From contig CAAELJ010000129.1 in the NCBI GenBank assembly GCA_900756725.1, positions 1 through 5,629 of the forward strand: a stretch of DNA of 5,629 nt. Reading direction: 5' to 3'. Within the stretch, counting starts at the first letter, position 1; each line of letters starts with the position of its first letter. The DNA comes from an uncultured Collinsella sp. (GTDB taxonomy: Bacteria; Actinomycetota; Coriobacteriia; Coriobacteriales; Coriobacteriaceae). Both the position numbers and the translations under genes were made by a program. The notes under the pieces were generated by a model. It was not told the origin of the DNA. It worked only from the letters and a program-made list of their open reading frames with translations, and made no database searches. Positions 5,610-5,629 of this stretch are shown piece by piece.

Positions 5610-5629
5610 GACGGCGACTACAACTGTCA

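Overview
The window is one compact, single-strand (minus) operon segment that encodes almost all of a membrane-bound, energy-converting group 4 [NiFe] hydrogenase of the Ech type. Read in transcription order (right to left), it holds: a very long integral membrane protein that joins a NuoL/EchA-like ion-pumping antiporter subunit to a NuoH/EchB-like membrane anchor (5609-2868); a NuoB/EchC-like small Fe-S subunit (2855-2187); a NuoC/EchD-like subunit (2187-1468); a NuoD/EchE-like [NiFe] catalytic large subunit (1462-374); and a NuoI/EchF-like 2x[4Fe-4S] ferredoxin subunit (366-25). The order A-B-C-D-E-F matches the classical echABCDEF arrangement, except that A and B are one polypeptide. NuoC- and NuoD-type subunits are separate genes, unlike HycE/HyfG of formate hydrogenlyases, where they are fused.

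The genes are spaced by 12, -1, 5 and 7 bases. Three of the four internal starts have a full AGGAGG Shine-Dalgarno that overlaps the stop or last codons of the gene before, so the genes are very likely co-transcribed and translationally coupled. No promoter, terminator, RNA gene, mobile element or CRISPR array is visible. No stretch longer than about 25 bases lacks a gene. The operon may continue at both edges: the first gene probably starts just beyond the right edge, and only 24 bases follow the last gene.

Expected mechanism (family knowledge plus the residues seen): ferredoxin electrons enter through the EchF-like subunit, pass the single [4Fe-4S] cluster of the EchC-like subunit, and reduce protons to H2 at the Ni-Fe site of the EchE-like subunit. 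The reaction is coupled to H+ or Na+ translocation by the fused membrane protein. All four Ni-binding cysteines and the key charged residues of the antiporter domain are present, so this looks like an active, coupling hydrogenase and not a Ni-free complex I relative.

The high GC content, strong AGGAGG sites, Ala-rich C-terminal tails and hydrogenase type suggest an anaerobic, high-GC Gram-positive organism, most likely a Coriobacteriia gut anaerobe (Collinsella/Olsenella/Eggerthella type). This is inference from style, not a database match.

The most notable points are the EchA-EchB fusion, a catalytic subunit whose gene ends exactly at the residue where maturation proteases normally cut, and long repetitive Ala-rich tails on the two small hydrophilic subunits.
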